From the NCBI RefSeq assembly GCF_003350325.1, contig NZ_QLYZ01000001.1, forward strand, positions 372,001 through 436,000: a stretch of 64,000 bases of DNA. The letters run 5' to 3'. The translations under genes were made by a program, and so were the position numbers. Below are positions 1 to 9,311 of this stretch, piece after piece. Below the pieces are notes generated by a model. It made no database searches, had not been told where the DNA came from, and saw only the letters and a list, made by a program, of their open reading frames with translations. The stretch comes from Vibrio rhodolitus. GTDB taxonomy: Bacteria; Pseudomonadota; Gammaproteobacteria; Enterobacterales; Vibrionaceae. Position 1 is the first letter of the stretch. Each line of letters opens with the position of its first letter.

Positions 1-1929
1 TCAGGTGTCGATATTCGTCTGGAAAGTTTGACCGCCCTAATTGGTGGGTCTATTGCCGTGGATTCCCCAGATCGCGGACAGCCAGTAGTAGAAAACACTC
101 AGTTTAAACTCTACCCAGATCTAAAAACTGCCGGACGCGGTATTCCGATTAAGATCATTCTTCCTGATAACAACAAAATCAGTCCCTCTGGTGCGCCAAT
201 CATTTACCGAGGTCTTGAAGTTGGGCAAGTCACAGACTTACAGCTCAACCAAGAGCGTAATCAGATCATCGCATCTGCCGCCATCCAGCCAGCTTTTAGC
301 GATATGCTCACTAATGGCAGTCGTTTTATTTTGGAAGAAGCGGAAGTGTCACTCTCTGGTGTTGAGAACCTGGCGAATTTAGTTAAAGGCAATTTTCTCA
401 CTTTGGTGCCTGGCGAGGGCGATAAAGCTCGCCAATTTACCGCTATTCGCAAGAATGAGTTCAAAAAACAACAAGCACAATCTTTTGCGGTTGAGCTTGT
501 CGCTGACAACTCTTTTGGTTTAGATGCCGGAGCTAAAGTGCTCTATCGTGGTGTCAGTGTTGGTGAAGTAACCAAAACAACCCTAAGCCAAGACAAGGTA
601 AAATTCGACTTGTTGGTTGATCAAAAATACCGTGATTTGATTCGCTCCAACAACCGCTTCTTTGTTACTGGTAGTGCCAGTGCTGAACTAACAGAATCGG
701 GATTAAACATCACCGTACCGCCGGCGAAACAACTTCTTACTGGTTCAATCAGTTTTGTTAGCGAGGGAGACAGCAAAGCTAGCGCGCAATACCAACTCTA
801 TCAAAGTAAGTCTTTGGCTGAGTTAGCGAAATACAACCTGTCTGGTTCACAAAGAATTGTGCTAGCCGCAGATGAATTGCCGCCAATCTCTAAAGGTAGC
901 CCACTACTTTACCGTAACCTCAAAGTTGGTAGCGTTGCCGATTATCAGCTCTCAAGCGGTCAAGTGTTGGTGACTATCAGTATTGAAAATCAATATAAGC
1001 ACTTGTTGAACGAACAAACGGTATTTTGGAATCGCTCTGGTGTTGAAGTTGATGCGACATTAGCTGGAATTAATGTTAAAGCTGCTCCACTGCAAACGCT
1101 GATCAAAGGCGGAATCGCGTTTGACTCCATGGTTGGAGTGGAAAACAAACAAGGTGATCATTGGAAGCTCTACAACAGTTTCAAACAGGCGAAAAAAGCC
1201 GGCTATGAAGTCACGTTACTTGCCAGTGGCAGCAGTAAAATCTCTGTTGGCACAGCAATCAAATACAACGGCATAAAAGTGGGTGAAATTAGCGCGGTCC
1301 TGCCAGACTTTGCCCGCGATGACGTTGAGCTAAAAGCGCGTATTTTACCTGATTATGCCCAGCATATCGCGCGAGAGGGCTCTTATTTCTGGCTACCACA
1401 AGCTGAAGTTGGTCTCTCTGGGGTTAAGAACTTAGAGAACCTACTCAGTCAATCGATCAGCGTGGAGGTGGGTTTTGGTGATGTGAAAGATGACTTCAAA
1501 CTGCATAGCCAACCATATCAGCCAAAAGCAACACATTTTACCTTACAAAGTGAAGTGCGCGGCTCAATCTCTAATGGCACTCCGGTTCTTTATCGTGAAA
1601 TGGAAGTGGGCAAAGTGATCAGCGTGCAGCTTGGTGAGTTTGCTGACAGAGTAGTGACTGAAATCGCGATCGATTCCGACTATGCCTACCTTGTGCGTCA
1701 AAACAGCGTATTTTGGAATAGCTCAGGCGTTGATGTTTCGATTGGTCTGACCGGTGCTGACATTAAAGCGGGAACCGTCGATAGCCTATTGCGTGGTGGG
1801 ATAACTTTCGCGACGCCTGAGGATTCGCAGTTGCTGCCAATCGCCAAAAACGGACAATCTTTCCTTCTGCACAAAGCGCCTGAAGAGAGTTGGAAGAAAT
1901 GGCGCACACCAATTCCTAAACCGGAATAA
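1..1929 (+). CDS. letB: LetB/YebT-type multi-MCE-domain lipid transport protein (5' end outside window)
   Basis: The reading frame is open from base 1, so the gene begins upstream; the first in-frame TTG at base 28 is internal. MCE domains form hexameric rings that stack into a tunnel moving lipids between the inner and outer membranes. I count five MCE cores after the truncated leading one, each with a Y-x-x-x-x-VG-x-V/I signature (YRGLEVGQV, YRGVSVGEV, YRNLKVGSV, YNGIKVGEI, YREMEVGKV). E. coli LetB has seven MCE domains in 877 residues, so about 640 C-terminal residues fit. rsmF follows directly, as in E. coli (yebS-yebT-rsmF), which favours LetB over the shorter PqiB. A strong terminator follows the stop. 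Confidence 0.9.
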   Translation, partial: SGVDIRLESLTALIGGSIAVDSPDRGQPVVENTQFKLYPDLKTAGRGIPIKIILPDNNKISPSGAPIIYRGLEVGQVTDLQLNQERNQIIASAAIQPAFSDMLTNGSRFILEEAEVSLSGVENLANLVKGNFLTLVPGEGDKARQFTAIRKNEFKKQQAQSFAVELVADNSFGLDAGAKVLYRGVSVGEVTKTTLSQDKVKFDLLVDQKYRDLIRSNNRFFVTGSASAELTESGLNITVPPAKQLLTGSISFVSEGDSKASAQYQLYQSKSLAELAKYNLSGSQRIVLAADELPPISKGSPLLYRNLKVGSVADYQLSSGQVLVTISIENQYKHLLNEQTVFWNRSGVEVDATLAGINVKAAPLQTLIKGGIAFDSMVGVENKQGDHWKLYNSFKQAKKAGYEVTLLASGSSKISVGTAIKYNGIKVGEISAVLPDFARDDVELKARILPDYAQHIAREGSYFWLPQAEVGLSGVKNLENLLSQSISVEVGFGDVKDDFKLHSQPYQPKATHFTLQSEVRGSISNGTPVLYREMEVGKVISVQLGEFADRVVTEIAIDSDYAYLVRQNSVFWNSSGVDVSIGLTGADIKAGTVDSLLRGGITFATPEDSQLLPIAKNGQSFLLHKAPEESWKKWRTPIPKPE

Positions 1930-1950
1930 AGACAATATATCCCCTATCCT

Positions 1951-1982
1951 AAAAACGCAGCTGACTCCGCTGCGTTTTTTTC
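1951..1982 (+). terminator. Rho-independent terminator after letB
   Basis: A GC-rich stem (ACGCAGC paired with GCTGCGT around a 7-base loop) is flanked by A residues upstream and a run of T residues downstream, 20 bases after the letB stop. Confidence 0.85.
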
Positions 1983-2033
1983 ATCTTTAAAATCACACTC
2001 GTGCGCTTCTCGCTTCACCCTATGCTTTGGGTA

Positions 2034-2039
2034 TATAAT
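2034..2039 (+). promoter_or_regulatory. Probable -10 element of the rsmF promoter
   Basis: A perfect TATAAT lies 33 bases upstream of the rsmF start, after the letB terminator. I see no good -35 element at 16-18 bases, so only the -10 is called. Confidence 0.45.
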
Positions 2040-2071
2040 CCTCAGCAAATTTTTATCGCTGAGTTTCTATT

Positions 2072-3505
2072 TTGCACGCTAACGTATTTATCCCTGAAGC
2101 ATTCCTATCCGAAATGGCTAAGATCATGCCAAGTACACTTTCAATGGAAGACTTTGTCGCTGCTTGCCAACGCCCACTTCGTAAGAGTATTCGCGTAAAC
2201 ACGCTGAAAATATCGATTGCTGAATTTTTACAACGTGCAGAAAAAAAAGGCTGGCAACTCGAGCCAGTACCATGGTGTGAGGAAGGTTTCTGGATTGAAG
2301 CCGATGAATCTATCGTCCCACTTGGTAATACCGCTGAACACATGAGTGGTCTTTTCTACATCCAAGAAGCAAGCTCAATGATGCCTGTTTCAGCGCTGTT
2401 CCAAGCTGACGATCAATACCAAAGCGTTTTGGACATGGCCGCTGCGCCTGGTTCTAAAACAACGCAAATCGCTGCACGTATGCATAACGAAGGCGTGCTG
2501 GTGGCAAACGAGTTCTCATCAAGCCGAGTTAAAGTCCTGCACGCAAACATCGAACGCTGTGGTGTGCGCAATGCCGCGCTAAGTAACTACGATGGTAGAG
2601 TGTTTGGCGGTTGGTTACCAGAACAGTTTGAAGCAGTTTTAATTGATGCGCCTTGTTCAGGCGAAGGTACTCTGCGTAAAGATGCCGATGCAATGAAAAA
2701 CTGGAGCAAAGAATCGGTTATCTCCATTGCTGAGACCCAAAAAGACCTTATCGAAAGTGCTTTTCATGCGCTAAAGCCCGGCGGCGTCATGGTCTACTCA
2801 ACTTGTACCTTGAGTCGCGAAGAAAACCAAGAGGTTTGTCTGCATCTTAAAGAGACATTTGGTGAATTGGTAGAGTTCGATAATTTAACCCATCTGTTCC
2901 CTCAAGCGGAAAAAGCAATTACTGAGGAAGGCTTCCTGCATATCTTCCCACAAGTTTACGATTGTGAAGGCTTCTTTGTCGCTCGCATCCGCAAGCTCGG
3001 TTCTGCGCCAGCGCCAGAAGTGAAAAAGCGTTTAGGTAAATTCCCATTTGCTAAAGCATCCAACAAAGTAGCGCTTGATATCGCAAAACAACTCAAACAA
3101 GCGCTTGATGTCGATCTGCCCGCAGATATGGACATCTGGCTACGCGACAACGATGTTTGGTTATTCCCACACGCACTGGAACCAATGCTAAGTGAATTTA
3201 AGTTTTCTCGTATGGGCATCAAGATTGCTGAAGCGCATAAAAAAGGTTATCGCTGGCAACACCAAGTCGCGACAGCACTATCGAATGGTAATGAGAAAAA
3301 CAGCGTAGTACTTTCTATTGAGGAAGCTCGCGAATGGTTTATGGGAAGAGATGTACGACCAGAAGCTCAAACTGGTAAAGGCGAAGTGATCGTTAAATTT
3401 GCCAGTGAATTCGGTAACGATGTGATTGGATTAGGTAAATGGGTCGGCAATCGCGTAAAAAATGGCTTACCGCGCGAACTAGTACGAGATAAAAATCTAT
3501 TTTAA
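2072..3505 (+). CDS. rsmF: 16S rRNA (cytosine-5) methyltransferase RsmF
   Basis: This is a 477-residue RsmF (YebU), which methylates C1407 of 16S rRNA with S-adenosylmethionine. Seen: the NOL1/NOP2/Sun core with an SAM-binding stretch (DMAAAPGSKTTQ, about residue 127), the DAPCSGEGTLRK motif carrying one conserved Cys (about 195) and YSTCTLSREENQ carrying the second (about 240). A C-terminal PUA-like region follows. The start is TTG: no ATG lies upstream in frame, and MHANVFIPEAFL matches the N-terminus I know from Vibrio homologues. Length matches the family (about 475-480). Neighbour order with letB is the enterobacterial one. Confidence 0.93.
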   Translation: MHANVFIPEAFLSEMAKIMPSTLSMEDFVAACQRPLRKSIRVNTLKISIAEFLQRAEKKGWQLEPVPWCEEGFWIEADESIVPLGNTAEHMSGLFYIQEASSMMPVSALFQADDQYQSVLDMAAAPGSKTTQIAARMHNEGVLVANEFSSSRVKVLHANIERCGVRNAALSNYDGRVFGGWLPEQFEAVLIDAPCSGEGTLRKDADAMKNWSKESVISIAETQKDLIESAFHALKPGGVMVYSTCTLSREENQEVCLHLKETFGELVEFDNLTHLFPQAEKAITEEGFLHIFPQVYDCEGFFVARIRKLGSAPAPEVKKRLGKFPFAKASNKVALDIAKQLKQALDVDLPADMDIWLRDNDVWLFPHALEPMLSEFKFSRMGIKIAEAHKKGYRWQHQVATALSNGNEKNSVVLSIEEAREWFMGRDVRPEAQTGKGEVIVKFASEFGNDVIGLGKWVGNRVKNGLPRELVRDKNLF

Positions 3506-3604
3506 TCCGGGATGAGATTAGTGCTAAACCCTATATGAGCGCTGCAAAAGCCGAACGATATACTACAATAAAAAGTAATTAATCGTATTTATACGGTTAG
3601 CGCA

Positions 3605-3660
3605 GGCTCATAATTGAGCCATTCCCCTAGGCCCGGATCAGGACGATCTGGGCCGACTTT
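3605..3660 (+). other. Two tandem hairpins downstream of rsmF (terminator or small RNA)
   Basis: Hairpin 1 is GGCTCA-TAAT-TGAGCC (3605-3620). Hairpin 2 is a 10-bp stem at 3630-3639 and 3645-3654 with one G-T pair, followed by GACTTTTAT. The second could end rsmF transcription. The pair could also be the 3' part of a small RNA, because a TATACT-like box lies at about 3560. I cannot decide between these from sequence alone. Confidence 0.4.
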
Positions 3661-3726
3661 TATCTCATCCTCTAACTGACCAAAGCAAGCTATCTGGCAA
3701 GATAATGTCCTTAGGAATGGTGACGA

Positions 3727-4560
3727 TTACTTCAGACGAATGCCGTCTTTTTCAATGGTGATTTTACCTAGCTTGTACAAACCACCAATGGTCTTTTTAA
3801 ACGTACCTTTACTGGTACGGAACGCAGCAAAAATCTCGTCTGGTGATGATTTGTCATTAAGTGGTAAGAAGCCACCTTTTTTCTCGAGCAGTTCAATCAC
3901 TTTACTGCTCAAGTCATCCATTTTAGCTACGCCCACTTTTTGTAGCGATAGGTCAATCTTGCCATCTTCACGAACTGCTTTGATGTAACCCTTCATTTTT
4001 TTACCGATGAACAGTTTACCAAATACGTCAGAGTTAAAGATCACGCCCCAGTGCTCACCGTTTACAATCGCTTTATAACCAAGATCACTACGCTCTGCGA
4101 TAAGTAGATCTACTTGTTGGTTACGCGTGTAGTTTGCCGGAGTCTTATCCAGTAGTTTGTTAAACTTAGTTGTACCCACAATACGACCAGAAGCGCGGTC
4201 GGTGTAGACATAAACTAAGATTGTTTGACCCGCAGCTAAACGCCCGCGCTGCTCACTAAATGGAACCAGCAGATCTTTCTCTTTAATACCCCAGTTCGCA
4301 AACGCGCCGGTGCTGCTGATGCCTTCGATTTTCATTAAGCCCCATTCGCCAACTTGAGCAATTGGAGTTTCTGTCGTCGCAACCAATTGGTTGTCAGAAT
4401 CAAAATACAGGAATGCATCAATAAACTGACCTACTTCCACTCCTTCTGGTACGTGACGTTTCGGTAAAAGAGTGGTGCCAAACTCGCCCGCATCAAGGAA
4501 AACGCCGAAATCAGCTTGTTTTACTACTTCTAGGTGGTTTACTTGACCAACATTAATCAT
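3727..4560 (-). CDS. CvfB/YitL family S1-domain RNA-binding protein
   Basis: The 277-residue protein starts MINVGQVNHLEVV and carries S1-type beta-barrel segments: GVFLDAGEFGTTLLPKRHVP near residue 18, FANWGIKEKDLLVPFSEQ near 87, and an S1 segment near 150-205 (GYKAIVNGEHWGVIFNSDVFGK). The C-terminal region (SDKSSPDEIFAAF, then KGTFKKTIGGLYKLGKI) resembles the winged-helix end of CvfB. CvfB proteins bind RNA and affect virulence-factor expression in Firmicutes; the role in vibrios is unknown to me. It is divergent from the next gene, with about 100 bp between start codons. Confidence 0.8.
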   Translation of the reverse strand: MINVGQVNHLEVVKQADFGVFLDAGEFGTTLLPKRHVPEGVEVGQFIDAFLYFDSDNQLVATTETPIAQVGEWGLMKIEGISSTGAFANWGIKEKDLLVPFSEQRGRLAAGQTILVYVYTDRASGRIVGTTKFNKLLDKTPANYTRNQQVDLLIAERSDLGYKAIVNGEHWGVIFNSDVFGKLFIGKKMKGYIKAVREDGKIDLSLQKVGVAKMDDLSSKVIELLEKKGGFLPLNDKSSPDEIFAAFRTSKGTFKKTIGGLYKLGKITIEKDGIRLK

Positions 4561-4660
4561 TGTATTTTTATCTCTGTAACACTTAATTTGGGGCGATTAT
4601 AGCGAAACTCTGTTATGCTTGCGCCAGATAATTCGAACTTTTTTCCTTCTGGAGTTCCTC

Positions 4661-6031
4661 TTGATTACCGTTGACAAGCAGGACGGCATCACGCTCAAGA
4701 TTTCCCATTCAATGGCATCCAGCAAAAAGGCCAATCTTGACCTCTATTTTTTCATTCCCGGCGAACTCGGACTTAGCCCCGATGTTTTAAAAGAAACTGA
4801 ATTCTATTACGAATCGATCGTTCAAAAACGAGCCTATTACAGTGACAAAATCCTTTTGCCACTGATCCATAGCCGTTTAGCAAAACGCGGGCGATTGTCT
4901 TCCACTCAGTACCGTGTCAGTTTGAGTTTGTTTGCTTATCAATACGTTATTGCACTTGATAAAGCAGTAAATCAACTCAATCGCTACGAAACCGAAGTCG
5001 TCACAGATGAAGAAATCGATGCTGTTATTGAACTCTCTATCGACATCTTGAAAAAGCTTCGTCGTGGTATTCCATATGAGGAAAGCCTTAAGCGTTACTA
5101 TGCAAACATTGATAACTACCTGTCTTGGTATACCGAACAGAAGTTTTTGTCTCTGATTTCACACATGCCGCGAGACGGTGACTACAAAACGCTTAAAGAG
5201 CGTTTGATTATTATCGTCGAAAAAGAGAAAGCGCACCGTAAGCTCAATAATTACAACTCACCTGCCACACGTGACGATGTAACGCGAATGAGTAACAAAA
5301 TGCGCTTGCTACGCCGCTTGATTGAGCACCCTATTGTGCTTAAAGAAAAGACGATTTCGCTGGGTAAGAATATGAAGCGAATCGTCAAAGGCTTGGCGAC
5401 CGGTTTTGTCATGGTTTTTGTAACCATTACTGCCATTCTTGCGCGCGATTACTGGGGTGAAATCACCGCGTCATTTATCATCGCAATGTCCTTTGTTTAT
5501 GCTCTACGAGAGATCTTCAAAGACGACTTACGCGATGTACTCTGGCGCTGGTTTAGGAAAGGCAAACCGCGTTGGCGCAAGCGCTATAGCGATCCAACCA
5601 CCAATAAAGTGGTTGGACAAAAAACCGAATGGCTCGATTATGAAAGCCTCAGCAAATTGCCTGACCGCATCATGTTTATTCGTAAAAAACGCACCGCGCA
5701 ACGTGAAGAGCAAATCTTACACTACCGCTCAGAAGTCGAGATGGCGACCTCACGATTTATGAGTGGTTACGAGGAAACGCGTGAGACCATGTTTGTCAGT
5801 ATGAGAGCATTAACCCGCTTGATGGACAAAGGTTCGAACCGAGTTTATCTGCTCAACAATGGTCAGGTGAGTAAAGAGTCGGTAGAAAAGCGCCACCTTA
5901 TTAACCTGATAGCGAAAGAAAATCGCTTTGATGGTAAGCCGCGTTACTTCCGTTGGAAAATCATTCTCAACCGAACCAAAATCGTCGCGATTGAACAAGT
6001 GGAAGTCGACCCTAATACGCCTCTGCCATAA
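4661..6031 (+). CDS. Unrecognised membrane protein, 456 residues
   Basis: I do not recognise a family. The start is set at TTG 4661, because GGAG lies 6 bases upstream at 4651-4654; the in-frame TTG at 4619 has no ribosome binding site. The N-terminal 230 residues look soluble and helical with many charged residues. Two hydrophobic segments lie at about residues 242-262 and 266-284 (GFVMVFVTITAILA; ASFIIAMSFVYAL). A basic region follows them (RWFRKGKPRWRKRYSD). The C-terminal 150 residues are soluble and end in a beta-rich segment (PRYFRWKIILNRTKIVAIEQVEVD). A two-segment anchor with both flanks cytoplasmic is my inference. It stands alone, with cvfB divergent and the hot-dog gene convergent. 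Confidence 0.75.
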   Translation: MITVDKQDGITLKISHSMASSKKANLDLYFFIPGELGLSPDVLKETEFYYESIVQKRAYYSDKILLPLIHSRLAKRGRLSSTQYRVSLSLFAYQYVIALDKAVNQLNRYETEVVTDEEIDAVIELSIDILKKLRRGIPYEESLKRYYANIDNYLSWYTEQKFLSLISHMPRDGDYKTLKERLIIIVEKEKAHRKLNNYNSPATRDDVTRMSNKMRLLRRLIEHPIVLKEKTISLGKNMKRIVKGLATGFVMVFVTITAILARDYWGEITASFIIAMSFVYALREIFKDDLRDVLWRWFRKGKPRWRKRYSDPTTNKVVGQKTEWLDYESLSKLPDRIMFIRKKRTAQREEQILHYRSEVEMATSRFMSGYEETRETMFVSMRALTRLMDKGSNRVYLLNNGQVSKESVEKRHLINLIAKENRFDGKPRYFRWKIILNRTKIVAIEQVEVDPNTPLP

Positions 6032-6052
6032 CCCTAGCAGTTATCCAAGCCT

Positions 6053-6532
6053 TTAGCGTTTGGATAACTTAACTGACAATGTCAGTTCAAATACCGCCAT
6101 TGGATCATCGCCATGCAGAGATGGGCAAGTGGCGGTAATAACGACTGGCTGGTTAATCCTTTCACCAGTGGCTATCGCCTCATCCAACATTTGGTCGATA
6201 ACCCGCCCATCTTGGCAGGTAAAAATCACATCGGCTTCAGGTCGCTTAAGAAAGTCACCTTTCACTGATTTAAATGCAAGTGAAATTTTCTCTCCGCGCT
6301 GCTGAGCTTTACTCATTGCCATAAAGCCACCAGCAACATCAGCCCCAACGGCTAAAACGCCAAAATACATGCTATTGAGGTGGTTTTTGGTGCGGCGCTT
6401 AAGCGGGATGAGCACTTCCACTTTTTCTTCATCTAAAGTAAGAATCTTCGGACGGCACAGCCAAATCAGCGGCACTTTAAAAAAACCGAAAGAATTCAGA
6501 TAAAAATTCGCTTGGCGTAGTGGTGAGAGCAT
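6053..6532 (-). CDS. Hot-dog-fold (DUF4442/PaaI-like) protein
   Basis: This 159-residue protein resembles the DUF4442/YiiD-type hot-dog family, small acyl-CoA-thioesterase-like proteins. Seen: PRILTLDEEKVEVLIPLKRRTKNHLNSMYFG-type N-terminal region, where NHLNSMYFG corresponds to the hot-dog central helix entry (NH..S...G), followed by GADVAGGFMAM. I chose ATG 6532 because GGAAG lies 5 bases upstream; an ATG 12 bases earlier has no clear binding site and would add four residues. The substrate is unknown. It converges with the upstream membrane-protein gene. Confidence 0.7.
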   Translation of the reverse strand: MLSPLRQANFYLNSFGFFKVPLIWLCRPKILTLDEEKVEVLIPLKRRTKNHLNSMYFGVLAVGADVAGGFMAMSKAQQRGEKISLAFKSVKGDFLKRPEADVIFTCQDGRVIDQMLDEAIATGERINQPVVITATCPSLHGDDPMAVFELTLSVKLSKR

Positions 6533-6778
6533 AGTGACTTCCATTTCAACTGGTCTTATCTGTTTGATTAATCTAGTTGTATATGATTTTTATAACAAGT
6601 CAACAATCCATTAACATTAATGAGAGTTGAGCGCGCCCAATCAGTTACAATGTCACTCCAACAAGGTTACTTTATTTACTTGGTTATAAGTTAAAGCTTA
6701 AGATTTTGTATATTTAGTTTATTCCTTATTGGCTTTCCGTTATCTTTAGCGCTTCGTAATTAAAGAATAGGCTGCAGT

Positions 6779-7831
6779 ATGCCACTTAAAACCGACGAAC
6801 TAAGAACCCAACCGATGGGTCCAATGCCAACTCCTGCTGAGTTGAGCCACACTTACCCTATCACTGACGATGTTGCCGCTCGTATCGCGAAATCACGCCG
6901 TCAGATCGAGAGTATTTTGGTAGGTGACGACCAACGCCTTCTTGTTATCGTTGGTCCATGTTCTGTGCACGACACAGACGCAGCTCTTGACTATGCAACG
7001 CGCCTAGCCGCGATTCAAGAACAGTATAAAGATGAACTCTTCATAGTCATGCGTACCTACTTTGAGAAACCACGTACAGTTGTAGGTTGGAAAGGTTTGA
7101 TTACCGACCCTAACTTGGATGGTTCTTACGCGCTTGAAACTGGTTTGAATAAAGCACGCGAGCTATTGCTTGATATCAATAAACTTGGTTTGGCAACGGC
7201 TACCGAGTTTCTTGATATGATCACTGGCCAATACATTGCCGATCTGATCACTTGGGGTGCGATTGGCGCTCGAACAACAGAATCGCAAATCCACCGTGAA
7301 ATGGCCTCTGCTCTATCTTGCCCGGTAGGCTTTAAAAACGGCACTAACGGCAATATCAAAATCGCGATTGATGCCATCCGCGCAGCGAAAGCACAGCACT
7401 ACTTCTACTCGCCTGACAAGAACGGTCGTATGACAGTTTACCGCACATTTGGTAACCCATACGGACACGTGATTCTGCGTGGCGGCGATCAAGGTCCAAA
7501 CTTTGATGCACAATCAATCGAAGTAGCATGTAAACAGCTTGCAGAGTTCGACCTACCACAGCGACTTGTGGTAGATTTCAGTCACGCTAATTGCCAGAAA
7601 CAACATAGAAAACAAATCGATGTTGCGAAAGACATTTGCGAACAAATTAAATCTGGCAGCACATATGTAGCAGGCGTAATGGCTGAGAGCTTCATAATTG
7701 AAGGCAATCAACCAATGGACGACATTACTTCCCTAACCTACGGTCAATCTATCACTGACCCTTGTCTAAGCTGGGAAGACACTGCGTACATGTTGGAACT
7801 TTTGGCGGACGCTGTTAAAGCTCGCCCATAA
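6779..7831 (+). CDS. aroH: 3-deoxy-7-phosphoheptulonate synthase, Trp-sensitive type
   Basis: The enzyme condenses phosphoenolpyruvate with erythrose 4-phosphate, the first step of aromatic amino-acid synthesis. At 350 residues it is the usual class I length. Metal-ligand motifs are present: Cys in VGPCSVHD, His in [10 protein letters not shown], Glu in MAESF and Asp in SITDPC. Among the three E. coli isozymes it is closest by eye to Aro[32 protein letters not shown]-like [10 protein letters not shown] and SPDKNGRMT all match AroH rather than AroG or AroF. Tryptophan sensitivity is inferred from this. I see no convincing TrpR operator upstream. yajQ follows 16 bases later and is probably cotranscribed. 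Confidence 0.92.
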   Translation: MPLKTDELRTQPMGPMPTPAELSHTYPITDDVAARIAKSRRQIESILVGDDQRLLVIVGPCSVHDTDAALDYATRLAAIQEQYKDELFIVMRTYFEKPRTVVGWKGLITDPNLDGSYALETGLNKARELLLDINKLGLATATEFLDMITGQYIADLITWGAIGARTTESQIHREMASALSCPVGFKNGTNGNIKIAIDAIRAAKAQHYFYSPDKNGRMTVYRTFGNPYGHVILRGGDQGPNFDAQSIEVACKQLAEFDLPQRLVVDFSHANCQKQHRKQIDVAKDICEQIKSGSTYVAGVMAESFIIEGNQPMDDITSLTYGQSITDPCLSWEDTAYMLELLADAVKARP

Positions 7832-7847
7832 TTTAGAGGAAATTTAC

Positions 7848-8333
7848 ATGCCATCTTTTGATATTGTTTCTGAAATCGACAGCGTTGAACTTCGTAACGC
7901 AATTGAGAACGCTCAGCGTGAGCTTTCTACTCGATTCGACTTTAGAAATGTAGCAGCAGAGATTGAGCTACAAAAAGATGAATCTGTAAAACTCAGCGCG
8001 GAAGGTGACTTCCAGCTAAAACAAATGCGTGACATTCTACGCAGCCACCTAGCTAAGCGTGGTGTTGACGCTAACTCAATGGAAGCCAAAGACCCTGAAG
8101 CAACTGGTAAAAATTGGCATCAAGTACTTGTTTTCAAACAAGGCATTGATACTACAATGGCTAAGAAAGTTGTGAAAACTTTGAAAGACGCAAAAATGAA
8201 AGTTCAAGCGTCTATTCAAGGCGAGAAGGTACGCGTAACGGGTAAAAAGCGTGATGATCTACAAGCAGCAATCGCACTTATTCGTGAAGCTGAACTGGGT
8301 CAGCCATTCCAATACGAGAACTTCCGCGATTAA
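7848..8333 (+). CDS. yajQ: YajQ family nucleotide (c-di-GMP)-binding protein
   Basis: The 161-residue protein begins [19 protein letters not shown] and ends [11 protein letters not shown], both characteristic of YajQ. It is two ferredoxin-like halves with no catalytic motif. Xanthomonas members bind cyclic di-GMP and act with a transcription factor; other members bind tRNA and GTP. The role here is unproven. An AGAGGA binding site lies before the ATG. It sits directly behind aroH and ends at a strong terminator that overlaps the 3' end of the convergent siroheme gene. Confidence 0.93.
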   Translation: MPSFDIVSEIDSVELRNAIENAQRELSTRFDFRNVAAEIELQKDESVKLSAEGDFQLKQMRDILRSHLAKRGVDANSMEAKDPEATGKNWHQVLVFKQGIDTTMAKKVVKTLKDAKMKVQASIQGEKVRVTGKKRDDLQAAIALIREAELGQPFQYENFRD

Positions 8334-8351
8334 TCAACGCGCCCAATTGAC

Positions 8352-8378
8352 AAGCCCGCCTTTATGGCGGGCTTTTTG
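8352..8378 (+). terminator. Terminator after yajQ
   Basis: A perfect AAGCCCGCC/GGCGGGCTT stem with a 5-base loop is followed by TTTTT. It abuts the stop codon of the convergent siroheme gene at 8379. Confidence 0.9.
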
Positions 8379-9311
8379 TTATTCAGCGGGAGCGAGCCTT
8401 AAATCAGCGCCAATCAGCAGATCGTATCGCGCAGAACCTTTTTCGATAAAGACTACCACTCTTAAGTGTTGCTCTTTTGCTTTAGCGAGTAACTCACTCA
8501 GTTGACCTTCATCTTGATAAGCCACACGCTCTGCGTCGCGTCTCACGCTATCGATAAAGACAAATGGGCAGTTATGAGGATGCAACACCAATTCAGCTTG
8601 CTGCATGAGCCTTAGGGCTTTAAGTGACAGCAGTTCAATATCATCGCCAAACTCTAGCCACGTTACCTGACCATTTTCGGTGACATTGTCACTCAGTAGT
8701 CGTTGATAACATTGCTCAAGTTCACTACGCAGCGTGGCATGCTCCACCTCAGATTGTTCGAAAAATCTTTCCCAAAATTTACGTCGTAGATCAACGCTTG
8801 GTAATTTTTCTTTGATATCTCGACGTTTAGATGCAGCAAACTCACCTTGCAGAGCAAGGTTCTGCGGTAAGATATACTCCAACTTTTGTCTAATATTACG
8901 TACCAATACCGGAGAAGCACCGCCACTGGATATTGCGATCTGAAAACGCCCTCGATTAACTATCGAAGGGGTAATGAAGTCACAGTAGGGTTGGTCATCA
9001 ACCACATTGACCAAAATATTGAGCGCTTTTGCGTCTCTGTATACTTGATGATTGAGTTCAGGATTATCAGTGGTTGCCCAAATTTGGATAAAGCGAGCAT
9101 CCATCATTTCCTTTGAATAGAAATTTTGTACCCATCGGCACTCACCCTTTTCAACCAGAGCATGCAGAAAATTCTCGATAGCCGGTGAGACAATCGTCAC
9201 AATTGCCCCCGCCCTGATCAGAGTCTCAACTTTTCGACAAGCAACCTCACCGCCACCGACGACTAAAACCTCTTTATCTTTGAGGTCTAAAAACATTGGA
9301 AAGTACTGCAT
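8379..9311 (-). CDS. Precorrin-2 dehydrogenase/sirohydrochlorin ferrochelatase with degenerate SUMT tail
   Basis: The N-terminal 205 residues match the CysG N-terminal half, which oxidises precorrin-2 and inserts iron to make siroheme for sulfite and nitrite reductases. Seen: NAD-binding VVGGGEVACRKVETL (about residue 17), VNVVDDQPYCDF with the catalytic Asp, ISSGGASPVLVRNIR with the conserved Ser, and a helical dimerisation region. From about residue 212 the tail reads GQVTW, IELLSLKALRLMQQAELVL and DSVRRDAERVAY. This aligns with the start of a CysG/CobA uroporphyrinogen methyltransferase domain (LLTLKALRL..QAD..., DLVRRDAER). It stops after about 100 of the usual 245 residues and lacks the SAM-binding loop. 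AAGGAG lies 6 bases before the ATG. Confidence 0.88.
   Translation of the reverse strand: MQYFPMFLDLKDKEVLVVGGGEVACRKVETLIRAGAIVTIVSPAIENFLHALVEKGECRWVQNFYSKEMMDARFIQIWATTDNPELNHQVYRDAKALNILVNVVDDQPYCDFITPSIVNRGRFQIAISSGGASPVLVRNIRQKLEYILPQNLALQGEFAASKRRDIKEKLPSVDLRRKFWERFFEQSEVEHATLRSELEQCYQRLLSDNVTENGQVTWLEFGDDIELLSLKALRLMQQAELVLHPHNCPFVFIDSVRRDAERVAYQDEGQLSELLAKAKEQHLRVVVFIEKGSARYDLLIGADLRLAPAE

Noticed and set aside
6545..6778. TrpR operator before aroH
   Set aside because: Only one half-site-like CTAGTT is present near 6573; the second half is missing, and it lies far from the start codon.
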